From Verrucomicrobium sp. BvORR034 (GTDB lineage: Bacteria > Verrucomicrobiota > Verrucomicrobiia > Verrucomicrobiales > Verrucomicrobiaceae), in NCBI RefSeq assembly GCF_000739635.1, contig NZ_BATQ01000005.1, positions 1 to 40,122 of the forward strand: a stretch of DNA of 40,122 nucleotides, written 5' to 3'. This document shows, piece after piece, positions 16,065 to 24,653 of the stretch. Under the pieces are notes generated by a model. It worked only from the letters and a program-made list of their open reading frames with translations. It was not told where the DNA came from and did no database searches. The translations under genes and the position numbers were made by a program. Within the stretch, counting starts at the first letter, position 1, and each line of letters starts with the position of its first letter.

Positions 16065-19000
16065 ATGCTAAACTGGTTGAAAAAACTCACTGGCTCAGGT
16101 CCAGTCTGGCTGCAATCGCCTTATCCCGCCAAAGAGCTGGAGTGGCTGGCGGCGGACTTTAAGCGGCTGGATGATCGCTCGCCTGGGATTGCGGATCGGT
16201 TGATGACTTACCTGGCGCTCGATGAGGATCAGATGGTTTTGCCTGACATCGCCACCATCAAGGATGCCACGGCCTTGATCAAGCTGCGATGCGACGCGAG
16301 CGCTTCTCATGACTCTACGAGCGCAGGCCTATCGAAGTTCTTTTCACAAGGAACGATCCGGTCGGTGGAATTTCACCTGCGGCTGGCGCGAACACTGAAT
16401 GCCATTGCGAACACAGGCAGAGTCTCAACCGAATGCCCGGGCCTCAATGAGGATGCCAGTTGGCTGGCAGTTTACCTAATGGAAGCTGCGAGGGTGCCCC
16501 GGAATATCTATCCAAGGAAGGCCAAGGCCACCCTGCTGGCGGCTGACGAACTGGAGGCCATGCTGGTCCATAATGGTCAGCCTCCGTCCCTTTTGGTGCG
16601 AGGTGCATTCTGGGTGAACCCGGCCGGATTTGAAAGTGTGCCATATGATTGGTTGTTTCATGTGATCCCGGGGATGGACCAGGCCATCCAGAGGCACCCG
16701 GACACCATACGTGAATGTCTGGCCAACCCAGACCACAAGCGGAGGAGCCGGGTGATGATTTCTCTAATGAAGGCGTCCTACCCGCTCTCCCTGTGTCTAG
16801 ATGAAGTAGACAAGGATGCCACAGGGACTTCAAAGCAGGCACGTGAGATCGCCCAGATATGGCTTGCCCGGGAACCAGAGCTGGCCGTCCCCCTGATTCG
16901 ACGGCAAGTCAGGGAGGGCAGCTCGGACCAGCGTTATCATGCAGTTCGTCTGTTGATACAACTGGAGGGGGGCGCTTCGCACGAATTCTTGCGGGAGAGG
17001 GTGCAAGAGGAAAAAGCCCGCCCGGTGGTGGATGAGATTCAGCGTCTTCTCAATTCCGCAGTGTCCGATTCCTCTCCAGTGGAGGTCATTGAAGCTGCGC
17101 AAAAGCTAGTTCTACCGGCGTTGCCGGGCGATCTACTCGCTGATCAGAAGCTGGACCTGCGAGTGTTGGATGAGCTCAAAGAATGCATGGTTAAGACCAA
17201 TCAGGATTGGTTGTCTGGCTGGCAGAAAATTCAGCATCAGAAATGGGCTCCCAAGATCCCAAATCAGATGGATGCCTCCCTGGCGACGGATTGGTTTGAT
17301 CTGCTGCAGACACTTTCAGCGAAGAATCTGGTGATGCCGGAAAAGCCCAAGAATGAGGCCATATGGTCGGACCCGTTCCGCACCGCTACCAAGTTGGACA
17401 CCTTTGGCGCTCATCCGCAGTTCAAACTGATTCATGCGCTCCGCTGGTGTGTGATCCTTCGTCCAAGGATGGTGGAGGCGAACTACCACTTCCACAATCA
17501 GGCGACCCTTCCGCTGGAGAGATGGCTCGGCAGGCATGGCCAGTTCGAGCTGAGAACTCTGGCGGCCATTTGTGAAGCTCTGGGTTTCCCGAGTAACTGG
17601 ATTGGAGAGTGCTGGCTGAAGGCAGGGCACCTTAACAACGTTGGGATTTCCGTGGTGGAACCGTCGCAAGCCTGGAGCTATTTTGCCGAACGATTGCAAA
17701 TGCTCCGTGAGGCGCTGGGCTGGCTGCCAGTCGATCCCACCAGGAGTCTCTACCGATACTACGGGGACTATCTGAAAGCCAACGCATGGAGGGTGCTCAC
17801 GGCCTTTCCAGTGCCGCCCCAGGGGCTGGTAGAAGGCATGTGGGACGTCGCTCTGGGCAGCAGCAAGACGGAGCGTCTGCTGGCGCAAACCGCGCTTCAA
17901 CGTGCGCCGGGTCGTGACCAGCGCATCATAGCGGCCCTTGCTTGCGGGCAGATGGAGCAACGTGCGGTGGCTGCTGAATGGTTGGGCCGGTTGAAAGTGG
18001 CGGAGGCGGAAGCACCCCTGAGGCAGGCGGTGATAAAGGAAAAGCACGATGCGCCCAAGGCGGCGATGTTCACCGCACTGGAGCGACTGGGAGTGCCTGT
18101 GGAAGAGTTCATGGACCGGAAGGCATTGCAGAAGGACGCGTTGAAACTGACCGCCAAAGGGCTGCCGCCGGCATTGGCATGGTTTCCTGTTTCCCAACTC
18201 CCCGGAGTACGCTGGGAGGATGGGACGGGCACGGTGCCTCCTGAAGTGATCACCGCCTGGCTCATCCAGGCGTGCAAGCTCAAGACGCCTGTGCCCGGTT
18301 CCTTGTTGAGGCGCTATGTGGCGACGATGAAAGCTGCCGACCGCGAGACCTTGGGTGAATACGTCCTCAACTCCTGGCTTGTGGAGGATGTGCGTCTCCC
18401 CACCCGCGAGGAATGTGAAGCCAAAGCACGGCAAATGGCGCAGCAGTATCCGCAATACTACGCTCAGCTATCTATGTCGGGCCAAGTGGCTCAACACATG
18501 GCTGTCCTGCAAAGACAGCCGCTTGGGTCTGCCAACGAATGCAAAGGCATTCTTGCGTTGGCTGCAGCCTGCCTGGGTGCTGGCGCGTCGGCCCCTGCTG
18601 CGACCTTCTTGAAGACATGGTATGGCCAGCGGGTGCACCAGTGCAAGGCGCTGCTGCAGATGCTGGCATGGGTGGAGCATCCGTCGGCGATCCAGACGCT
18701 GCTGGCGGTGGGCACCCGCTTCCGCACCAAGAGCATCCAGGAGGAGGCCATCCGGCTTGCGCATGAGATCGCGGAACGGAACGGGTGGACGCTGGCCGAG
18801 CTGGCGGATCGTACCATCCCGAGTGCCGGGTTCGATGAAAACGGCATACAGGAACTCGACTACGGTCCGCGCAGATTCTTCCTCAGGCTCAATGCAGATC
18901 TGGAGACGATTCTGGAGGATGCAGAGCAGAAGCCGCTCAAGGCGCTCCCGCTCCCCCGAAAGGACGATGATGACGAACTGGCGGCTGCCGCTAAAAAGTC

Positions 19001-19778
19001 GATGTCCTCGGCACGCAAGGTACTGAAGCAGGTTCTGAATCAGCAGCGGGCCAATCTCTATGAGGCCATGTGCCTGCAACGGTGCTGGCGGTTCGAGGAC
19101 TGGGATGTTTATCTCAACCGGCATCCCATCGTCCGTCACTGCTGCCAGAAGCTCGTCTGGATGGTCTCCTCGGGCAACGGCAGCGAGGTGGTCAGACTTT
19201 TCAGGCCGATCGCCGATGGTACATTGACGGACGCAGAAGACAATGAAGTTAAACTGAAACCGGACGAAATCGTCCGTCTGGCTCATGGCGTCTTCCTGTC
19301 TGCGGATCAGCAGGCATTGTGGGCCCGGCATCTGGAGGACTACGAGGTGACGCCGTTCTTTGACCAGTTCAATCGCAAGAGTCCAGAGATCCAAGGAGAC
19401 AAAAAGGAGTGCCTGGAGTTGCGCGACTTTGAAGGCTGGATGGGAGAGACCTTCAAGTTGCGAAGTCGCGCCACCAAGCTGGGCTACGCACGCGGAGAGA
19501 CCGGTGATGGCGGCTGGTTCAATGAGTATGTGAAGCGTTTCCCTACTGCCGGAATCCAGGCTGTGGTGGAATTCTCCGGCAACGGCCTGCCCGAGGTGAA
19601 CCGCCAGTGCGCTACGATAGCCCTCTCCTTCCAACCGCATGGGGTGGGCTACGGTGGAGTGGCGCTTCCGCTCTCAGAAGTCCCCAATGTGTTGCTTACG
19701 GAATGCTGGAACGACTATCGTCAAATGGCGGCGGACGGGACAGGGTACGATCCTGACTGGTGCAACAAGTGCGAGTGA
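16065..19778 (+). CDS. DUF4132 protein with HEAT-like repeats, paralogue 2
   Basis: About 1237 residues from the ATG at 16065 (MLNWLKKLTGSGPVW, a natural-looking N-terminus). A TTG at 16020 overlapping the previous TGA (TTGA) is an alternative start that adds 15 residues. The protein is largely helical, with HEAT-like stretches (around 17900-18060: RAVAAEWLGRLKVAEAEAPL; and 18650-18780: WVEHPSAIQTLLAVG). The C-terminal DUF4132 region aligns with paralogue 1: YEAMCLQRCWRFEDWDVYLN, HPIVRHCCQKLVW, FRPIADGTLTDAEDNEVKL, LEDYEVTPFFDQF, and a shared final block (LPLSEVPNVLLTECWNDYRQM). It is about 260 residues longer than paralogue 1 and ends in WCNKCE, a CxxC not seen in its sister. The two have diverged strongly, so this is probably not a recent duplication. 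Confidence 0.9.
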   Translation: MLNWLKKLTGSGPVWLQSPYPAKELEWLAADFKRLDDRSPGIADRLMTYLALDEDQMVLPDIATIKDATALIKLRCDASASHDSTSAGLSKFFSQGTIRSVEFHLRLARTLNAIANTGRVSTECPGLNEDASWLAVYLMEAARVPRNIYPRKAKATLLAADELEAMLVHNGQPPSLLVRGAFWVNPAGFESVPYDWLFHVIPGMDQAIQRHPDTIRECLANPDHKRRSRVMISLMKASYPLSLCLDEVDKDATGTSKQAREIAQIWLAREPELAVPLIRRQVREGSSDQRYHAVRLLIQLEGGASHEFLRERVQEEKARPVVDEIQRLLNSAVSDSSPVEVIEAAQKLVLPALPGDLLADQKLDLRVLDELKECMVKTNQDWLSGWQKIQHQKWAPKIPNQMDASLATDWFDLLQTLSAKNLVMPEKPKNEAIWSDPFRTATKLDTFGAHPQFKLIHALRWCVILRPRMVEANYHFHNQATLPLERWLGRHGQFELRTLAAICEALGFPSNWIGECWLKAGHLNNVGISVVEPSQAWSYFAERLQMLREALGWLPVDPTRSLYRYYGDYLKANAWRVLTAFPVPPQGLVEGMWDVALGSSKTERLLAQTALQRAPGRDQRIIAALACGQMEQRAVAAEWLGRLKVAEAEAPLRQAVIKEKHDAPKAAMFTALERLGVPVEEFMDRKALQKDALKLTAKGLPPALAWFPVSQLPGVRWEDGTGTVPPEVITAWLIQACKLKTPVPGSLLRRYVATMKAADRETLGEYVLNSWLVEDVRLPTREECEAKARQMAQQYPQYYAQLSMSGQVAQHMAVLQRQPLGSANECKGILALAAACLGAGASAPAATFLKTWYGQRVHQCKALLQMLAWVEHPSAIQTLLAVGTRFRTKSIQEEAIRLAHEIAERNGWTLAELADRTIPSAGFDENGIQELDYGPRRFFLRLNADLETILEDAEQKPLKALPLPRKDDDDELAAAAKKSMSSARKVLKQVLNQQRANLYEAMCLQRCWRFEDWDVYLNRHPIVRHCCQKLVWMVSSGNGSEVVRLFRPIADGTLTDAEDNEVKLKPDEIVRLAHGVFLSADQQALWARHLEDYEVTPFFDQFNRKSPEIQGDKKECLELRDFEGWMGETFKLRSRATKLGYARGETGDGGWFNEYVKRFPTAGIQAVVEFSGNGLPEVNRQCATIALSFQPHGVGYGGVALPLSEVPNVLLTECWNDYRQMAADGTGYDPDWCNKCE

Positions 19779-19860
19779 CCCTTCACCCTGCCCTGGACTT
19801 GCCCAAGCCCGCCAGACCGGGCAACATTGCGTAAGCCTTACCAACTCCCCGCATTCTTTC

Positions 19861-20985
19861 ATGTCCGCCTCCATCCAACCTCCCGCCGAAACCCGGTTCG
19901 CTGAAGAACTCGCCGCCCTGGCGGCGAATGACAAGGCACCGAGGCCGGAGAACTGGCACCTTTCTCCGCAGGCGGTGCGGCAGTTCATCCTGGGGTCTGA
20001 GGGGGCGGCACTGACTCACGAGTGGGAGGGGAAGAAGACGAAGACCTTCATCACCCGCAAGTACTATGGGGAGACCGCCCTTATTGAGCGCTGTGTGGTG
20101 ACGCTCCTCGGTCACCGCGGACTCATGCTCGTGGGCGAGCCGGGCACGGCCAAGTCCATGCTGTCCGAGCTGCTGGCCGCCGCCATCGCCGGGGATTCCA
20201 AACTCGTAATTCAAGGAACGGCGGGAACCACGGACGATCACATCAAATACTCCTGGAACTACGCCCTGCTGCTGGCGGAAGGGCCCTCGCAGCGGTCGTT
20301 GGTGCCTTCGCCGCTGCACATTGCCATGCAGCGCGGGGCGCTGGCCAGGTTCGAAGAAATCACGCGATGCCAGCCGGAAATCCAGGACACCCTGGTGAGC
20401 CTGCTCTCTGACAAGGCGCTCCACATTCCAGAACTGGGGGATGACTCGGTGCTCTTTGCAAGGAAGGGCTTCAACGTCATCGCCACGGCAAACCTCCGTG
20501 ACCGGGGGGTTCATGAAATGTCCAGCGCCTTGAAGCGCCGGTTCAACTTCGAGACGGTGCCGCCCCTGGCGGACAAGAAGCAGGAGATGGAGCTGGTGAA
20601 GCGCCAGGCCGAGGCCCTGCTCGCAGACTCCAACATTGCGGTGAAGTGCCCAGAGGATGTGATGGAGGTTCTGGTGACCACCTTCCAGGATCTGCGCCTG
20701 GGGCGTACGGAGGAGGGCACCGTGATCGAGCGTCCCAGCACCGTCATGTCCACCGCCGAGGCCGTGGCGGTGGCGCACGCCGCCGCGCTGGATGCCCACT
20801 ACTTTGGCAAAGGGACGCTGGAGCCGGAGCACCTGGCCCGACAGCTCCTGGGCACGGCGCTGAAGGACAACGCAGACGACATCAAGAAGCTGCGTCACTA
20901 TATGGATGTGGTGGTGAAGGCCCGGGCTGCGAAGAGCAAGACCTGGGACCGTTTTCACCAGGCGCGCAAAGGGATCATCCGATGA
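19861..20985 (+). CDS. yehL: MoxR-family AAA+ ATPase, YehL type
   Basis: 374 residues from the ATG at 19861; the longer open frame to 19639 lies over the upstream gene and is spurious. AAA+ motifs in order: Walker A GEPGTAKS (92-99), Walker B LARFEEI (161-167, with Phe-Glu-Glu instead of the usual Asp-Glu), sensor 1 VIATAN (206-211) and an arginine-finger region ALKRRF (223-228). HIPELGDD and the RDRGVHEMSSALKRRFNFET block are, as I recall, typical of the YehL subfamily of MoxR proteins. MoxR ATPases usually work with a VWA partner encoded nearby to remodel or activate other proteins; here a VWA gene lies two genes downstream. The TGA overlaps the next ATG (ATGA), so translation is coupled. 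Confidence 0.95.
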   Translation: MSASIQPPAETRFAEELAALAANDKAPRPENWHLSPQAVRQFILGSEGAALTHEWEGKKTKTFITRKYYGETALIERCVVTLLGHRGLMLVGEPGTAKSMLSELLAAAIAGDSKLVIQGTAGTTDDHIKYSWNYALLLAEGPSQRSLVPSPLHIAMQRGALARFEEITRCQPEIQDTLVSLLSDKALHIPELGDDSVLFARKGFNVIATANLRDRGVHEMSSALKRRFNFETVPPLADKKQEMELVKRQAEALLADSNIAVKCPEDVMEVLVTTFQDLRLGRTEEGTVIERPSTVMSTAEAVAVAHAAALDAHYFGKGTLEPEHLARQLLGTALKDNADDIKKLRHYMDVVVKARAAKSKTWDRFHQARKGIIR

Positions 20986-23525
20986 CTCCTCCAGACACGG
21001 CTCTGGCGGATGGACTCCGGGCGATGCAGCAGAAGCTCATCACCCCGGAGGTTGTTTATTTTCCAGTGCGCCACCACAGCCCGGCCTGTGCCTGGCAGAT
21101 CCGCCAGTGGATCCGTGCGCATCGGCCGCGAGCCGTTCTAGTGGAGGGTCCGGATGATTTCATGCCGCTGGTTCCGCATCTGCTCCATGAGAAGTGTCGC
21201 CCGCCCGTGGCCATCTACACGCACTACCGCATTCGGCGGCCGGGTTCGAAGAATAAACAGAGCAGCGAGGGACGCCATGCCGCCTATTACCCTCTCTGCG
21301 AGTACTCCCCGGAGTGGGTGGCCTTGCGTGAAGGCCACGCAGTGGGTGCGACATTGAGGTTCATTGATCTGGACTATCCCAGCCAGCGGGTGGTGGAAGA
21401 CGCAGCGCAGGAGAAGCCCGGAGCGCTCAAGATTGAATCCCTGCAGGCGGAGCACCACTTCCGCCGCAGTGCCTATCTGCAGGAGCTGGCACGCCGGCTT
21501 GGGTGCCGGGACCATGATGAACTCTGGGACCATCTGATCGAGGTGCGGGGATGGCAGGGGGAGCCGGAGAAGCTGATGCACGATGTGGCGGCCTACTGCT
21601 GGTTTTCCCGTCTCGACTGCCCCCCAGAGGTGATGGAAGCCGACGGCACCCTGGCGCGGGAGGCGGCCATGGCGACCGCCATCCGGGAGGTGCTGGGCCA
21701 GCCAACAGAGGGACCGGCGGCCGGACCCGTGCTGGTGGTCACGGGCGGATTTCACACGGTGGTCCTGCCGGATCTGGTGAACGCCTTGACCGTGTCGCCC
21801 GCCCCCCGGCATGAGCCCCAGGAACGTCACTCCTGCCTCACTCGTTATACCTTTAACCAACTGGACTCGCTCTCCGGATACGGTGCGGGCATGCCGCAGC
21901 CGGGCTACTACCAGGCCTGCTGGGAGGCCTTGTCTTCCAGCGAGGACAAACCTTTGGATGCCGTGGCCCTGCGGATGATCGTGGAGCTCGGGCGCACGGC
22001 ACGGTCGCGGGATCTCGCTGGCACCGTCTCCGCCGCCGATGAGATTGCGGCGCTGGCACAGACGCAAGGATTGGCCCAGCTGCGAGGCCATCCCGGTCCC
22101 TCGCGTGAAGATGTTTGGGATGGTCTGCGTGGTGCCATGGTGAAAGGCGAGATGGGCGCGGATGGCGGCGCGCTGATGGCCCTGGCCCGTCAGATCTTTA
22201 CCGGTCGGGCTACGGGGGATGTGCCTCCCGATGCGGGTGTGCCACCGCTGGTGGAAGACTTCCGGCAGACGGCAAAACAGGCCAGACTCCCCGTGGAGTA
22301 TGCTGCAACGGAAGGGGTGGCACTGGAGATTTACAAAAAAGAGGCCCACCGGACAGTATCCCGATTCCTGCACCAGCTGGAGTATCTGCAAGTTCCCTTT
22401 GGGACGCGGAAGGCGGGGCCGGACTTTGTAAATGGCACGAACCTCCGGCGTATTGTGGAGCACTGGGATTGCCAGTGGGCTCCTCATACGGAGGCGATGT
22501 TGATCGAACGCTCTGTCTATGGCTCCTCCGTGAGAGAGGCCGCAACGTCCAGGCTGGCAGAGGCGGTCACCCAGCTTGAATCGGCGTCCAGCCCGGGCAC
22601 AGGCGAGGGAGTTTCCCTGCTCATCCGGGCCTGTCTGATGGGGTTGCCAGATGCTGCGACATCGTTGGCCCTGCACCTGGTAAAGTGGATCGCTTCGGAT
22701 CCGTCATTCAGCTCCGTGGCAGAGGGTCTGGGGCAGCTCCTGCTGCTCTGGCAGAGCCGCGAACCGCTGGAGGCACGGAAACTGGACCTGCTTCCGGCCC
22801 TGGTGAAGTCGGGCTATCAGCGGGCCTGCCAGTTGCTGGAGCAGGCCTCTCTTTTGCCAGAAGAACAGGCGGAGCCGGTCGTGCGGGCCTGCCTGATGCT
22901 GCGGTCGCGTCTGGCTGCCCAAGGCGACGACGAAGGTGCGGAGGCCGGGTCGGATGAAGATCAAGGAGCAGGGCACCTGGATGCCGCCCCATTCTGGGAG
23001 GCGCTGAGGCGGGTGCAACACCACGCTCAATGCGCCCCTCTTTTGCGCGGGGCTGCGGCAGGCCTGCTCCACACCGCGGGACGCATGGATCTGGAGTCTC
23101 TACTGGCACTTACCCGCGGCAATCTGGCCCCGGCAGTGGGGGAGAGCGCCCGGCAGATTGCTTTCCTGACCGGCCTGCTGAAAGCCGCGCGGGAGCTGGC
23201 CTGGCGGGAGCCCAGACTGCTTGCGGAAGTGGAGGGACTCATGTCTCACTGGAGCGATGACGAATTTCTGCGCAGGCTTCCCGATCTTCGCCTTGCCTGG
23301 GCTGACCTCACCCCGCGCGAAACGGATCGCGTTGCCGCGTTGGTGGCGGAGCACAACGGCGTGGCCAGCCTGCCGCTGCCGAGATACGCAGGGGTGACGG
23401 AAGCAGAGTTGCTCGCCGCGCTCCAGGCCTCATCGGTGGTGGAGAAAGCATTGCGTGAGGACGGTCTTGCCACCTGGCTTCAAGTCAACGATCCCCAACC
23501 CCTGCCGGAGGCCGCCAACACATGA
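20982..23525 (+). CDS. yehM: DUF5682 family protein, YehM type
   Basis: 847 residues. The true start is the ATG at 20982 overlapping the MoxR stop; the longer frame to 20646 is a shadow inside yehL. The N-terminal third is the conserved part: VVYFPVRHHSPACAWQIRQW (H31, H32) then PRAVLVEGPDDF (E55), and later VVTGGFHTVVLPDLVNAL (H258). This order of a GxxH-like motif, a Glu strand and a late GxxH resembles the TraB/Tiki/ChaN-type hydrolase superfamily; that assignment is my inference. The rest (about 300-847) is helical and poorly conserved to the eye, rich in Leu/Ala, and may be repeat-like. Cytoplasmic, with no membrane segment. It lies between the MoxR and VWA genes with ATGA overlaps on both sides, which argues for stoichiometric co-production with them. 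Confidence 0.88.
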   Translation: MTPPDTALADGLRAMQQKLITPEVVYFPVRHHSPACAWQIRQWIRAHRPRAVLVEGPDDFMPLVPHLLHEKCRPPVAIYTHYRIRRPGSKNKQSSEGRHAAYYPLCEYSPEWVALREGHAVGATLRFIDLDYPSQRVVEDAAQEKPGALKIESLQAEHHFRRSAYLQELARRLGCRDHDELWDHLIEVRGWQGEPEKLMHDVAAYCWFSRLDCPPEVMEADGTLAREAAMATAIREVLGQPTEGPAAGPVLVVTGGFHTVVLPDLVNALTVSPAPRHEPQERHSCLTRYTFNQLDSLSGYGAGMPQPGYYQACWEALSSSEDKPLDAVALRMIVELGRTARSRDLAGTVSAADEIAALAQTQGLAQLRGHPGPSREDVWDGLRGAMVKGEMGADGGALMALARQIFTGRATGDVPPDAGVPPLVEDFRQTAKQARLPVEYAATEGVALEIYKKEAHRTVSRFLHQLEYLQVPFGTRKAGPDFVNGTNLRRIVEHWDCQWAPHTEAMLIERSVYGSSVREAATSRLAEAVTQLESASSPGTGEGVSLLIRACLMGLPDAATSLALHLVKWIASDPSFSSVAEGLGQLLLLWQSREPLEARKLDLLPALVKSGYQRACQLLEQASLLPEEQAEPVVRACLMLRSRLAAQGDDEGAEAGSDEDQGAGHLDAAPFWEALRRVQHHAQCAPLLRGAAAGLLHTAGRMDLESLLALTRGNLAPAVGESARQIAFLTGLLKAARELAWREPRLLAEVEGLMSHWSDDEFLRRLPDLRLAWADLTPRETDRVAALVAEHNGVASLPLPRYAGVTEAELLAALQASSVVEKALREDGLATWLQVNDPQPLPEAANT

Positions 23526-24652
23526 GCAGCACCCTCGAACGCTGGCGTCTGGTTCTGGGAAAGTATGCGGACGACAGGCTCTCCACGCCACTTGGGGCCG
23601 AGCAGGCCCGCATGGATGCCGCGCTGGATTACCTCTATTCCCGTGAGTATGAAGGGCGCGGTTTGCGTGAACCCACGGGCGAAAGCCGTGAGGGCGGCAC
23701 CGGCCCCTCCCAATTCACCGTGCCCGCCTGGCTCTCGGAGGTGCGGGTGCTCTTCCCCAAGGAGACGGTGGAGGTCATTGAAAAACATGCGCTCGACCGC
23801 TACGAGATCAAGGAGCTGGTCACCGATCCGGAGACGCTCGCCAAGCTGGAGCCCAACCTGGATCTGGTGAAGACGCTTCTGAGCTTTCGCGGTCACCTCA
23901 AAGGGCAGGTGCTGGACCAGGCACGACGCATCATCCAGCATGTGGTCGAGGAAATAAAAGACCGCTGGCAGAGTGAGGTGCGGCAGGCGCTGACGGGACG
24001 ATTGAACCGCTTCCGCCACAGCCCGCTCAAGGCCGCGCAGAACTTTGACTGGCGGGCCACGCTCCGACGCAATCTCAAGAGCTATGATCCGGCCCGGAAG
24101 ACGGTCGTGTTGCGGGACCCGCGGTTCTTTGCCCGCAACACCCGGCGGCTGCCGTGGCACATCATCCTGTGTGTGGATCAGAGCGGCAGCATGGCAGACA
24201 GCGTCATCCACAGCGCCGTCATGGCGGGCATCTTCGCCGGGCTTCCCTCCCTGCTGGTCAAGCTCGTGGTCTTTGACACGGAGGTTGTCGATCTGAGCGA
24301 GCACGCACAAGATCCCGTGGAAGTGCTCATGAGTGTGCAGCTGGGCGGAGGCACCCATATTGCCAAGGCACTCAAATATTGTGAGGGGCTGTTGGAGAAT
24401 CCTCATCGCACCGTGCTCGTGCTGGTGAGCGACTTCATGGAAGGCGGACCCGTTGGGCAGATGCTGGCCGCGGTCCGGAGAATGAAGGAGGCCGGTGTGG
24501 TGCTCATGGGGCTGGCTGCTCTGGATGCCAATGCGGTACCCGCCCATGATCCCGCCGCGGCGCAGCAGCTCGTGGAGGCCGGAATGGAGATCGCGGCCCT
24601 CACTCCCAAACAACTGGCCGGCTGGCTGGCCAAGATCACCAGCTTGAAATGA
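23522..24652 (+). CDS. yehP: VWA domain protein, YehP type (MoxR partner)
   Basis: 376 residues, starting at an ATG that overlaps the DUF5682 stop (ATGA). The N-terminal 200 residues are helical and charged, ending in DPRFFARNTRRLPWHI. The C-terminal von Willebrand A domain (about 212-370) has a complete MIDAS: D219-Q-S-G-S (S221, S223), T278 in LGGGTHIAKAL and D304 in VLVSDFMEGGP. There is no signal peptide or membrane helix, so this is a cytoplasmic VWA protein of the kind that partners MoxR ATPases, comparable in logic to RavA-ViaA or CbbQ-CbbO. An intact MIDAS implies divalent-metal-dependent binding of an acidic residue on a partner, possibly DUF5682 or DUF4132; the partner is inference. 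Confidence 0.95.
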   Translation: MSSTLERWRLVLGKYADDRLSTPLGAEQARMDAALDYLYSREYEGRGLREPTGESREGGTGPSQFTVPAWLSEVRVLFPKETVEVIEKHALDRYEIKELVTDPETLAKLEPNLDLVKTLLSFRGHLKGQVLDQARRIIQHVVEEIKDRWQSEVRQALTGRLNRFRHSPLKAAQNFDWRATLRRNLKSYDPARKTVVLRDPRFFARNTRRLPWHIILCVDQSGSMADSVIHSAVMAGIFAGLPSLLVKLVVFDTEVVDLSEHAQDPVEVLMSVQLGGGTHIAKALKYCEGLLENPHRTVLVLVSDFMEGGPVGQMLAAVRRMKEAGVVLMGLAALDANAVPAHDPAAAQQLVEAGMEIAALTPKQLAGWLAKITSLK

Positions 24653-24653
24653 C

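Noticed and set aside
20646-20981. N-terminal extension of the DUF5682 frame
   Set aside because: It overlaps the MoxR gene in another frame; the ATGA at 20982 is the natural start.
21138-22676. 512-residue open frame on the minus strand
   Set aside because: Antisense to the DUF5682 gene, with no recognisable motifs and shadow-type composition.
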